The position numbers were made by a program, and so were the translations under genes. DNA of 64,000 nucleotides from Cercis canadensis (Eukaryota > Streptophyta > Magnoliopsida > Fabales > Fabaceae). Location: positions 28,755-92,754 of the forward strand of contig QAOA01001120.1 in the NCBI GenBank assembly GCA_003255065.1, read 5' to 3'. The notes beneath the pieces are model-generated. The model had not been told where the DNA came from and did no database searches. It saw nothing but the letters and a program-made list of their open reading frames with translations. This document shows, piece by piece, positions 33,108-50,029 of this stretch (position 1 is its first letter; every line of letters starts with the position of its first letter).

Positions 33108-33116
33108 TTATTTCGC

Positions 33117-35654
<2,538 letters not shown>

Positions 35655-38600
35655 GGGCCTGTTTGCTTTGGCTATTTCCTGTTTTCATTTTCAGTGAAGA
35701 CAGAAAATGGGCTTGAAAATGCGTTTGGTTGAGTTTAATGAAAATGTTTTGCTGAAAACATTTTTTAAATTGGGCCCAAATTTGGAAACGAACAAAAAGT
35801 TGTTTTCAGTGTTTCCTTTTCAAATTTTTGAAAACATGAAATGAAAAAGTGAAAACACGGTGGCAATTTTGAAATTATAATGAAAACAAGTGAAATGGCG
35901 GTGGCAATTTTGTAATTATAATGAAAATGAGTTTTAATGAAACGTTCTTCTCTTCTCTTCGTCCACAATAGGCAGCGTTCTTCTCCTTTGTGCAGTTCGT
36001 GAACCAGAAGCAAGCAAGCCAAGGCAACAGCTTTATTCTCTTTGCTCCAGGTTTATCTCATCTCTTTTTATTATCTTTAGTATAAGTTGGTTTAACGTTA
36101 ACACTCCAAATCAATTTTGTTAAAGAAATAACTGGACATTCACAGAGCATTTAAATTTCAGATAGCATCTGAGGGAAGTGGGCAAAAAGGCTTTGAATTT
36201 TAAGTGTACAAAGATCCTTCATGGAGTTGATAAAGAGATTACATGTCAGACACCAGAAAAAACCACTGACCCTTTATCCACTAAATCCAAAGAGGGACAA
36301 ATCCAGCTTCCTGAAAAGTGGGTACCTGAACCGAATGAATTGTATTTTTCAGAAACTTTTTTTCTTTATTTTTCTGTTTAATGTGATTTAAGCGTATATT
36401 TTAAATTTCAGATACAGGACCATAGCGGATTTGTTTGATCATATGAGTTGTTCACTGAGGTTACTATCTGCATAAAAAGTCTCCCAACTTTTCAAAACAT
36501 TTGCACTCAGGTTGAAGTTCTGGGCAAAAGGTAATTGGAACTTCTCCTAAAGCATCAAATATACTTCGCTTGTTAGGTGGGTTGGATTTTGGTTGTCCAA
36601 AATGGGTCTTATCTAAAGTTTTCATCTTTTTGTATATTTATCCTTTAAATTTCTTGTTTCACTTTGTTGGATGAGCTAAGCCAGTGACTGTTATTGTGTT
36701 CCATTTTCAGAAAATTCTTGTACCCACATCTCGCTCAGATGAAGTATATACTTCTTGAAGCCATTCATATAGATAAGATACTAGTACATGACAAGAAAAG
36801 CTTGTGAATGTGATCCATCTAGTAGGATGTATGCTATCCTTAATTGAAGATAACTTGATGACAATTAGTCTGACTTTTGCTTTCTATGGTTTGAGCTCAG
36901 TTCTCTGCATTTATTTTTTTAGTTGGCAGGATAAATTTGTGTATAAAAGTAATCCCATCCTTTTTGTTTTTGTCCTTTTGTGGGCAAGGCTACTGATGTT
37001 CCTGAGGCCATACAACCAGAGCCTTTTAGCCAAAGGACTGCTAGCTTGATTTGTGAGGATTTTCCAGTAGATTCTTCAATAGTACTTTCACAAACTTCAG
37101 ATGAAATTCAACTTTTGTCAAAGAAATTCCATCCATATCCCTCTTTTGATAGACATTTCTCTCAGAAAAATGTTGCTGCCAAGACAGAAAAGGTCCAGTA
37201 TTTTTTATCAGCTCAGACTGCTTTGTCATCTTCTGCATCTGATTGCCTGAATAATAAAGAAAGTGAAAGCAGATGGAAAAAAGGATGTACTTCTTTGCGT
37301 TTGAAATATGATGCCACAACTAATCAGGATATGGAACGAGGACAGCAGGAGGAATCATGTTCTATGTGTTTTCAACCAAGTGTTATTAATACACCAGCAC
37401 ATCAGATCTGCCCTCCTTACTCTCTTAGTAGTGGTAATTCTGAAAGCCCTAGTATCAAGATTGCCGCACCCACTGATAGTTTAATAACAGAGACACCTGT
37501 GCAGTCAGCACCTAGGAGATTGATATCCAGCTCTGATGTTGAAGTTCAGACTGTGACCACCCAAAAATCAACTTCGTGTTATAAACCTTCAAATAGAGTT
37601 CTTGACTTTTCAAACATGCAAGGTGATAATGATGCATTGGACCTTAGTGAAAACAAGTTAAAATCTAGCAGAGCTGCGCATGATAACATTCCTGATGCAA
37701 GTCGAGGAGCTTCTGAGGGGTGCGAAGCTTCTGGTTCTGTTGTTCTACCCCAGGAGGTATGCCTTCTCACCTGCTAATTATTTTCAACATGTTCTAGCCA
37801 TGGTATACTTCTGAAAGTCATTATTTGTTTCATGTTGAAGCTTTCATTCTGTCATAAACAATAGAAAACTTGCAAATCAAACAAGAGTTTCTTAATGCTA
37901 TAAACTGCACATTCTGAGATATTATTGAGCAGGCATGTATTCTTTTTCCACATTGTTTATTTATGCTAGTGTATTGTTGTCCCGGAACTTGGTTCATCTT
38001 AACTAGTCCAACTCTATCCTAGGTTCATTGACAGTGTAATGTATTTTATTTAAAGAGTCGGACACACACTAAATGTGATGGCTTTGAGAATCCACATTAT
38101 TAATGTACAGTAAGTTATTGATGTGCTGTTATGCCATGGTTTGATCAAGTTCAATGTTCTTTCTACCTGGAAGGTTCCTTTCATAAAAGTTGAAGAGTGT
38201 ATCTAAATACTTTTCTTGTGAATGTTATTCCTCCCCTTTTAGTCTTTTACAGATATTTTGTGCTGCCATGCCCTATTTATTTTTGTCTTTTGAACATTAT
38301 TTGTGAGCTTATTTTTCAGTAACTTGGTTTCTCAATGTAGGTAGAAGAGAGCCTTGGTTGTTCTCATGAGAACACCAACCAAATAAAAGCTGGTTTAGCA
38401 ACTGAACAGCAAATTACTTCATCATTGATTGACCTAGTTGGTGTGATTCACTCTGTATTTTGTTCTGTCAAATGCTCTCCAATCACAAAAGCAGAGTTAC
38501 TGCACAAGATAATTATGAATAGTCTAGACTATGTTGAGATAAGTATGTGTTAACTATCTATATGACAAGAAGTTTTTGATTAATTGTTTTATATACGATG

Positions 38601-40771
38601 ACTAGCTGATCAATGTTGTCATCTCTGTAGGAGAAGTTGAAGAAAGGGTTGAGATTCTTGAAAAGGTTGTGCCAGATTGGATCTGCAAGAGTTGGTGCCT
38701 ACTGGAGATGTTATGTACTGGTGGGTCTCATTCTGTTGTTTGTTGAGCATGTCTTTGTGCATTAAGAGAGTCAGTCTTTTTTACTACATTTTCGTGGAAT
38801 TGCAAGTGCCAACTAATAATTTCCATGTGGTAACTGTGAGCTCTTAATGGATGGAATCATGGTCAAATGATTATGCTTCTTAATTTGTGAACATATATAT
38901 TACCACTCAAATTTGGTAGGCACACTAACGCATCAAAGCTTGGAACAAGTATGTATTAGGAATTGTATCGCTATTATAACAGTTGATAATTTGAAAAGAA
39001 TAATTTTTCTTATGCTGAACAGTTCCTTCTTCATATGTAGTTTTTAGCTTGTAGGAACATCCTTGAGTAGAATTAGGTGAATGGAAGCAAAGAAGATTTG
39101 ATGCTTTCACCCATGCTTATCAAAAGCCTTGTACACTGACATTTTGGCTTGAACGAAGTTATTTTGTTAGTTTTCTATTTGAAATGTTTTTGATATATCT
39201 CTGATCAATCTCCTGATTTTCTCTGATCATTTTGCAGCATCAAGAGAGTATCAGATTTGGACTCAGTTCGCTCAAAGCTTTGTAGCAATGTTACTATGGG
39301 AGCTGAGTAAGGCTTTGGTTGACTTGTTGTGGCTAACGATGAAGGAAAATTGTTATGGCGTTAGCTATGTTTGTTGCCTTCTGATAAATATTTACTGTAA
39401 ATACAGGTTGAATTTTTACGCTACTACTTTTTTATTTGCCATGTTACTTGTGAATTTTTTGGGAAGAACATGAGCTTAGTTCAATTGAAAAAAGAAAATG
39501 AAAGTAGAAGTAGCAATTTGTAGTCTTTACTAATAAAATGATCCGTACTCCCATTTTTCTATCTATTTAGTGTATTCTATGATCCTTACTCCCATTGCAA
39601 AATTCTGGTGGCATGGCTAATTGGGATATTCTTAGAGGACGACAGAAGGAATTATGTGCCATGTTTGTTTTGATATAATATTGTTAAACACCAGTGCTAT
39701 TGAATTTGCAGCGTCAAGTGATATTTTTGTAATTTTATCTGGCGTGATAAGCACTTCTTTGAAAAATATATGCTTTTGGGATTTCTTAATCTTTTTTGGT
39801 AATTATTAGAATTTGAGAATATTATTTATAAAAGTTATTAAGAAAATAAATTAGTAAAATGAAGAAAATTCTTATTCCAAGAGAAAATTCATAAGTCACA
39901 ATGTAATATAATGTCACTCTAAATATTAATCGTATCCTTTTTGTTTGACACAACATGATAGTATGTATTTTTTGACATGATAGTATGGAGGGAATTTTTT
40001 ATGTGATTGTATGGAGATTCAAGTATCTTGTCTTTATTCACAAACTATCAAAACTTATAGCTACTAGATACCAAGTGGCTTGATCTTATTCCTAACACTT
40101 GGTTTTCTTCCCATTTTCCTTTTAGTCCAACTTGATTACATATAACAAAGGAAACATATAGTGCATCATTGCTACTTTTGAGTTAAGAGGCTCAACTATC
40201 ATGGTTCAATCCTTAAACTATGTTGCTTAGTTCAATGTCATTCTGATGATCTTGGAGAACAAGTGATACCTTTTTTTTTTTTTATGTTATTTTTATGTTG
40301 GATGAGTTATAGGTAGGATTGGACTAAAAAATAATTTTAGTGCACCCGTATAAATGTAAAAGTGATTTAAAAAAATAACAAAAGATGCGAGAGTCATACT
40401 ATAGGGGGTTTTCTTGCTTGGTTTTTGAGCTACAAAAACCAATAATAGCAAATTAGCTATTTTGTTTTTGTATATATACATTTAATAAATTATATATATA
40501 GTAAATATAGAGATAAATTATCTAAAAATTTATTGAAAATAGACAATAAATGAATAGAAAATATATTAAACAAATATATTTTCATAATTTTTTTAATTTT
40601 TGAAATTTTTATACTAAACGTGTTTTCATTATTTTCATTTTCTAGAAATAATTTTAAGCTTTGCAAACCAAACATATTTCCTGAAATTTAGAAACTAAAA
40701 ATGAAAATGTATTTTAAGAAATAAAAACTGAAAATGAAAATAATAAAACATTTTTGAAAGCAAACAGGCAC
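35655..40771. mobile_element. 5.1-kb TTA-flanked TIR element (PIF/Harbinger-like) carrying a CDT1 pseudogene
   Basis: The left end GGGCCTGTTTGCTTTGG follows TTA (35652-35654). The right end, reversed, reads GTGCCTGTTTGCTTTC and is followed by TTA (40772-40774). The uninterrupted site is seen twice, near 28490 and 58712 (CAAAGAATTTTATATTTG). TTA duplication and GGGCCTGTTTG-type ends fit PIF/Harbinger-Tourist elements. Subterminal regions are rich in GAAAATGAAAA and TTTTCATTTTC. No transposase is seen. Nearly all the interior that I can identify is one host gene. Confidence 0.82.
36160..39310 (+). pseudogene. CDT1-like replication licensing factor pseudogene inside the TIR element
   Basis: CDT1 loads the MCM helicase at replication origins. 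Exons are recognisable in order: 36178 to about 36320 (N-terminal part, ending IQLPEK); about 36415-36530 (RTIADLFDHMSCSLRLLSA); about 36711-36810 (FLYPHLAQMKYILLEAIHI, DKILVHDKKSL); a large exon about 36989-37755 opening ATDVPEAIQPEPFSQRTA; about 38341-38545 (SLIDLVGVIHSVFCSVKCSP, ITKAELLHKIIMNSLDYVE); about 38632-38720 (EVEERVEILEKVVPDWICK); and 39239-39310 (KRVSDLDSVRSKLCSNVTMG, AE, stop). Damage includes an in-frame TAA and a compensating shift near 36472, TGA where Cys is expected near 36806, and a frameshift after WICK near 38690. Introns are kept, so it was captured as genomic DNA. Confidence 0.85.
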
Positions 40772-41071
40772 TTATATTTGTCCAGATTCGGTTATTTGCA
40801 TATTTGTTAATGGTTATTGACTTTTCTATGTTGCATTTGGCTTGCTGAGTACTCATTTTATTTTAGCTCAAAAGAGATTAAGATCATACAAAAACATAAA
40901 GAATAATAGAGTATACTTAAGATGTCTCAAAAAAATATAGAGAATAATAGAATAAACATAAGATGCCTGAACAAAGGCACACACAACATTGCAAAAATTT
41001 TATTCGATCTGAATCATATCATCTGCTTGACTCCGCTTGCAAACCACTTGGAAAACCTTCTATCCTGTAAT

Positions 41072-41542
41072 TGCAGCTTCCAAGTTCCAAGTCTATGATC
41101 GTAACATTTGCAGTTTCCTGCTCAACTTTTCTGCCAAAATCCATATCCATCCGAAGATTATACCTAGAAGATTGAAGAGTGGAGAGACATATCGATAGCA
41201 GTAGCACGATGCCTATACCAGTAGAATTGAGGATACATTGATGATGAACCACTGGAGTGGATTGATGAGGATCAACAACAAAAGTAACTCACTGGCAAGT
41301 ATCCCTGAGACATGGCATATCACCCTCAAAATAGGAGACCGCCTATTGTTTTTTGGTCGGAGTTTTAATTCACTCAATGCAATGGCATAGGCGAATATTG
41401 ATATGAGGAACAGCAACATGATTGCGGTATGTTCGTGGAATGGATCGGTGTTCGAGGCTTGATACTTGACTCCAAGTAGAGCCACTAGCAACACGCTGAG
41501 ATATCCATAAATGGTGTCATAGTCAAAGTCATAGTCATGCAT
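41072..41542 (-). pseudogene. Small membrane-protein family, broken copy D
   Basis: ATG is at 41542 (MHDYDFDYDTIYGYLS). The frame stops near 41213, where a CAG codon (Gln after SSILLV) has become TAG. A later one-base loss (GGATATGGATTTTGG) shifts the end. It keeps the LLGIIFGWIW segment. Upstream, 41580-41995 includes a likely first non-coding exon with donor GCCAAG then GTAAGTAG near 41840. It lies tail-to-tail with the RPSA 3' UTR fragment, from which the CDT1-carrying element now separates it. Confidence 0.85.
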
Positions 41543-41995
41543 GGTCTCAAGTGTAGGACCAGGTTTCTGTGAACTGTGAAGAGAGGATAAAATATAAATT
41601 AAGTGAATCAACGAAAGGGAAAGAAAAAGATTTGGAACAAATACATACATGACTAGTTTAACAAATGGAGTAGCATAACGAAAATTGATAAATTACAATC
41701 AAAAAACTTTTAGCCTCTCTTTCTCTTTCTTTGCATCTCTCTCTCCTCCAATCTCCCTTCTATTTTAAAATCTTACACTTAGCTCCCTTTTATTTTGAAA
41801 ACACAGTACACATAAATTCAAACACTACCAGAACTACTTACCTTGGCACCTGCTCTGGTACTTTTGGCTAGATTGGAAACGTTTCACAAATCCACAAGTT
41901 TCAGAAACCGAGAGATTTCACAAACCAACAGCCTGAATAAGCTAAAAGGACCACCCAGAGCAGAAACTGAAATTGAGATACGAGTTTGTGATATG

Positions 41996-43619
41996 ATGAA
42001 TACTATAGGGCTCCCTATAAAGGAACAAAGGAATAAAGCATTTACAAATTGCTGCTTTTGCAGAGTTTAACTTATGTAAGTAATTATAAAATGGCATTTT
42101 TTAAGATCTCCGTACAAAAATTCCATCCACTCTTAATTGTTTACCTTTTTATTTAGGTAATTATAGTAAATTGTTGAACAAGAGACACAACTCAAGTGGT
42201 GAGCGTGCCTCTTCAGAGTGCTTCAAACACTAGGAGGTGCATGTACAACGTTTTTAGTTGAAATTAAGTTTGAAATTTCATGTTTGCATTAACTCTAGAA
42301 AGCGTAGAAGGTACGCGTTTTTGTGGGCCTTCAATTTCATTACTTTCATTTAGCTATCACTTTGGTTAACATGGAAATTTCTTTCTCTAATGTAATCTCC
42401 CGTGTGTTATTAGATTTGTTTGTGTCTCTGGAAAGAGAAGGTTTTGGTGTTTTTTTTTTTATATTTCAAACTTTGTATTGTTTTAACGTTTTATGATAAA
42501 AACGCATAAGTATGTATTAGAAAAAAAGTGATCTATTTTAATAAATAATTTTAAAATTAATCTAAAATCATAATTATTTTATTAAATTACATTATTACTG
42601 TAAATTAACCGCTATATTACTGGTTACTTCATTCCAAAGTAGCTATCAAACTTTTCCTAAAAGGAAACAATAATCAAAAAGGGCAATTTGAAAATCAGGA
42701 ATCCACTTTGTTAATTCTGACGTGGTCAGTTCTTGGTGTTCCACGTCATTCAAGGTTGTTTTCAAAATTGGACCCGTTGCCATTTGCCAACAGAGATTGA
42801 GTGCCACTCCCAAGGTTCATAGCCTTAAATGCACTCTGCAAAAAGGCATCCAATATATATGGTGCAGAATGTCCCCTAACTCATATACAATGTATGCATG
42901 ATATAAAGTAAAGCACATCTCCATCCAACTTGATTAGATTAGATTGGTTTTTAGTCGAAAATAGACCAATCGCATTACTCTGCTGACTCATTCACCTCAC
43001 TGCTTCCTTTTTTCTAATGATTCAGAATGTTCTATTTTGGTAAACTTAAGTAGCCGTCTAATCACAGTTGTTCCCGTGTGAGATTTTTGTTTGGTTTTAT
43101 ACTGAAGCATACCTTAATTACAGAGATTAGGCCTGCATCCAATTCTCAGCTACCCCCTTCGTCTCTATATCTTACTTGTATTATCCAATTCTAATGAAAT
43201 TTCAACTAAAATTTTCAAATAATAATCCCGTTCTTATAAATTGAGGTTTACGTAGAGAATTATTAATGAAAATATCAATATAATACACTTTAAAAAATAC
43301 TACAAATTATCATCTAATTATACGTGCTTTGTCTTAATTTGTAGGATCCAAATTCATCAAATCTTTAAAAAATACTACACATTATACGAAAAGAGTTTGA
43401 AAATTTCCAATTGTTTAAAAGCTCATATTTCAAATGTTGATTTAAATACAAAAATTGACAATTTAATAGGGAGATTAAAAAAAAATATAAAGTGGAGAAT
43501 TGTTTGGAATCGTTTTGAAAGGGTAAAGTGTACTCCTTCTTTCCTTGTCCCATATCTGGTCTCCTCAAAGAGTCTGAACTCACTGAAATTTTGCTCCAAA
43601 CGTGTGATGACTACAAAAA
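41996..43619. other. Unassigned DNA with dispersed duplicates; no gene seen
   Basis: 42095-42215 recurs at 44405-44515 (TACAAAAATTCCATCCA and TCAAGTGGTGAGCGTGCCTC). 42650-42765 recurs at 47010-47120 (CCTAAAAGGAAACAATAATC and GTTCCACGTCATTCAAGG). 42890-43020 recurs inverted at 47735-47870. No conserved coding frame is seen. Confidence 0.6.
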
Positions 43620-44225
43620 GTGAGAAACAAATAGTGATTACTTTATTAGATTTTAGTGTCTCATATTTTATTTAATACCTCTAACCGGAATTGTTTCTCA
43701 GTATTTGTTGTTTATTAGATTTTAGTGCAACTGTAATATTTGATTGGAAAATTAATCACTCAAACTTCTCTTTTTTGGCCATGATCACTCATACTTAAAT
43801 CTCAAACTTCTCTAATTATCTCATTTGTCACAAGTCATGAATGTTAATGTCATGGCACCTCCCCTGTTGAATAGTTTGTAACTTTAGTTGTAGAATAAGT
43901 CCCACATTAGTTAAAACAATGAAGGTTTATGGCTTTATAAAAGACAAAACAAATTATAGAGTAACTTTAATTATATAACCCACACAAGCCCATGAAGCTA
44001 GCTTAATTGCATTAGCAAATCAAATATATTTAGTTATATCTATTTAGTTAATGACTAATTCGAACAAATAATTGTGTTTGTTAATTATTAATCAATCATA
44101 TTTATTCATAAATATTTTTTTAAGTTTATAAAAGAGGACTTCCAAATAGTAATATTATACTCAAAACAGTGAGTTTGCCTTTGCAGAGCAGAGCATTATT
44201 TTGCAGCAAATCTTAATTGTTTGCA
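43620..44225 (-). repeat. MED22-upstream/nitrobindin-upstream block, inverted copy
   Basis: It is the reverse match to 6820-7060 plus 7560-7870. It includes CCTCTAACCGGAATTGTTTC and, near 44160-44215, the region next to nitrobindin exon 1 (AAACAGTGAGTTTGCC; GAGCATTATTTTGCAGC). It lacks the MITE and shows part of the pre-insertion arrangement. Confidence 0.82.
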
Positions 44226-45219
44226 AACGTAAGTGCTGATCCTCTGTTGTACTACAAAATATACTCTATTCTTTCCTCATTTGCAAATAAGAAAGGGAGA
44301 TTAATAGCCAATGATCTCATCCAGAAGAGAGGAAAGTTAGGCCATTCAACTAAATAAAAGGCCAAAAGGTTTGATATATATATATAACAATAATGTAGTT
44401 AAACTAAAACATACAAAAATTCCATCCAATCTTAATTGTTTACCTTTTTATTTAGGTAATTATAGTAAATTGTTGAAGAAGAGATACAACTCAAGTGGTG
44501 AGCGTGCCTCTTCAGAGGTTGGTTCTATCTCCATTAAACAAAAAGTGGTCACTATTAATAAACTGGTAAATATAGCAATTTTTATGGAAAAAAAAAGTTC
44601 TACATAATCTTTTTATGTATTAAAAGAAATGGAAAATGGTCTTCCAAGATTCCATACAAAATCACATAGCAAATATAGGTTGTTGTAGAAGAAGTAAGTA
44701 ATTGAGTTTCATGCTATGTACTATGAGTATGTAGTATATAGGCAGTAAACAAGTGAGAAAAATGTGAGCTGTCAATGGGAAAAACAGAATAAAATTTTTA
44801 AATGAGTTCNTATACCTTAGCAGGGTAGTTTTGTCTTCTTACTGTAGCAATAGGTAGTGAATATTTTGGGTATTAACACATACAAAATCACATCGCAAAT
44901 ATAGGTTGTTGTAGAAGAAGTAAGTAATTGAGTTTCATGCTATGTACTATGAGTATGTAGTATATAGGCAGTAAACAAGTGAGAAAAATGTGAGCTGTCA
45001 ATGGGAAAAACAGAATAAAAATTTTAAATGAGTTCAATTAAAGTCGTGTTTAATTCCACCTGTGTTTTAACTAGGTTATGTAGAGTCATATGTACATGTG
45101 TACACAATCCTAAATGCAAGAGTTGTGCCTAGGTACCATTAGTCATAAGAAACAAAAAAAAAAAAATTATTCCGCCACCCAACCAATTAAGAAGAGTTAA
45201 ATAATGAGTAAGTAGGTTC
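44226..45219. other. Unassigned DNA with an N-flanking duplicate
   Basis: 44651-44809 is repeated at 44879-45035 around the N at 44810 (GGTTGTTGTAGAAGAAGTAA and GCTGTCAATGGGAAAAACAG). It is probably an uncollapsed join. No gene is seen. Confidence 0.65.
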
Positions 45220-45324
45220 AAAAATCATACCAAGAAAAGCAAAAAAGAACAACTAAAAATCATACCAAGAAAAGCAAAAAAGGACAACTAAAAATCATAC
45301 CAAGAAAAGCAAAAAAGAACAACT
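45220..45324 (+). repeat. Tandem repeat, 35 bp three times
   Basis: The unit starts AAAAATCATACCAAGAAAAG, with copies at 45220, 45255 and 45290. One base differs in the second unit. It is followed by a (GA)n run at about 45338-45360. Confidence 0.9.
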
Positions 45325-45328
45325 AAAT

Positions 45329-46267
45329 CTAGAAGAGGAGAGAGAGAGAGAGAGAGAGAGATGGACGTATAGGAATAGGAGAGGACCTGCATGATGGTGG
45401 AAGAGCAGGCCACTTAGCTGGTTTCATAAGTGAAGCAGGCATCAACTCATGGCTCACCCCATGATTCAGCACCTGAAAGGAACCATACTCCCGGCACGGC
45501 ACCGAAACACGCCGGCTAGTCTCCTCCCGGAGATATTGATCGCCGCCGGAGAGGTGCTGGAGATCAATGACTGGGATATTGATATCAGCATCAGTAACAC
45601 CATAATTAAGCCCATTTTGGTGGGAAACTGTAATAGCTATACCACTCCAGGTCTTGCGGTGTACCCCGGAGACCACGATGTAAATAATCAATGAACCTAC
45701 AAGATTGAAATTTGTCCAAACAGCACTTAAAGCGATGCCTCTGATTCCAAACCCAAGAATAGAGACAAGAAGGTAATTAATGGGAACGTGGAGAACAATA
45801 GACAGAGTGTCGCAGAATGTTAGAGGTAGGGTTATGGATTGGCTTAGCAAATAGATTCGCAAAGGGTGTAATATCGATTGTGCTATAAGATCAGGAAGTG
45901 AATAAAGAATGTAAGAATGAGCTTCGGTGGCGATATCCTCTTCTTGACCACAGAGAAGCAAAATTTTCTTCATGTTGAGCCACATAAGTGATATGACAAC
46001 TGAAGTTAAAAGAAGCAGAATCACTGTTCTCTGCATCGCTAGGCCAAAATGTTTGAATCTTTTTGCTCCAAAAGCCTGACCACAGATGGCAAGGCCAGAG
46101 AGAACAAAGTAACCGGTGATATTAGCAAATCCAATCGCAAGAGAACCGCCAGCCAGTGCAAGCTCACCGAGACGACCCAGGAAGAGCATGGAAATCATGG
46201 AGCGAGAATAAAGTAGCAGACCAGTTAACACCATAGGAAATGCGATGTCTGCTATACACTCCATCAT
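45329..46267 (-). pseudogene. Chimeric open frame: MATE transporter N-terminal half fused to a 2-oxoglutarate dioxygenase N-terminal piece
   Basis: One uninterrupted frame of 312 codons. Residues 1 to about 208 are a DTX48-51-type MATE (multidrug/toxic-compound extrusion) protein: FPMVLTGLLLYSRSMISMLF, GRLGELALAGGSLAIGFANI, ICGQAFGAKRF, LPDLIAQSILHPLRIYL, HVPINYLLVSILGFGIRG. A five-residue GMEP-type segment before ICGQAF is missing. From about 228 the sequence is a DIOX_N domain: INIPVIDLQHLSGG, YGSFQVLNHGVSHELM, then, after an internal deletion, KWPALPPSCR. The iron-binding HxD...H core is absent. The last residues (SLSLSLSLL) come from the GA repeat. Upstream, the MATE N-terminus appears in another frame (46164-46367), so the MATE part is 5'-shifted. 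It is probably a chimeric pseudogene, but the long open frame across the joint is unusual. Confidence 0.75.
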
Positions 46268-46367
46268 TTCTGTGTTGCTGATTTGGATAATAGAGAGAAG
46301 AAATGGGATTTAAAGGTGAGGCTTCCGTTTGTGGTACGTCTTTGCTCAAATGCATGAGGATGGACAA

Positions 46368-49135
<2,768 letters not shown>

Positions 49136-50029
49136 TTTCTTATTTGCTTATCAGTTTTTGCCACTCCAATGACCTTCGTTGGATTTAGTGTTTGTGAAGG
49201 GATACACAAAACCAGTTAAAGCACTATGAAAGGGAGACACCCCAATGAACATAGGAGTATGACTTACTGTTTAATCTTGCGCATTTGCCATATAATATTA
49301 ATGAGCCACTATTCTCAATTCTGATGTAAGATAGATAATCAAATTGATTCCTCATGTTCTCTTAACATCATAGATTATCATTCCGCACGAGCAAATCAAG
49401 TTCGTCACGGCATTTTCAAATATGAGAATATTTGAGATTCAAACTTGGGACTTTAATTTTTTTAAAAGATCCTATACCAAAATTCAAACATTCCAAATAA
49501 TAATTTAAATTGTTAGCATTGATTGGGGTAGTTAAGACTAAGTCTGCGTTTGGGTGAATGGGAAGGACCCTAATCCAAAGGGAGATATGGGCCACAAAAG
49601 CAAAACGAAGGAAGATCTTTATGCTTAGAGATTGCTTGGTTGGCATTATAGGCTAATTTTCTTATTCCATTCCGACCGGAAATGACAGATTGCCTCAATG
49701 CGTCTAGACGCACTTTTCATCACTCTTGATGATTTCAGACAATATGAGTATTTGATTTATATGAGTATAGTAAAAAGAGTGAAAAGAGAATATCTATTAT
49801 TTAATATATATTTGGTCCTACTAGATATAGAAAAAAATAATTTTCATCACTATTGGTTTGACTTTATCAGCCAAGCCATTTATTTCTTTATCTACTATGA
49901 TTTTCAATCTTGCAGAACATGAAATGGAAGAGAAAGAAATAACTGAAAAGAGAGGTAGATTATACAAAACATAAACTAACAAAAACTCCTTAAATTGTAG
50001 TAAATCATTAAAGCAGATAAATAAAATTC
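49136..50029. other. Unassigned DNA; no gene seen
   Basis: 49190-49305 is the inverted partner of 46785-46905. No conserved frame is seen in the rest. Confidence 0.5.

Noticed and set aside
36980..37777. A free-standing 265-residue gene
   Set aside because: It is the large middle exon of the CDT1 pseudogene. The Met lies in the preceding intron and the stop follows the donor.
43397..43675. 92-codon frame and similar short frames in AT-rich DNA (for example 44371-44607, 50131-50403, 61894-62082)
   Set aside because: No homology, no conserved start, and they fall across repeat-block borders.
45220..45324. CRISPR-like array
   Set aside because: Three units of 35 bp are directly adjacent with no spacers, in plant DNA. 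It is a simple tandem repeat.
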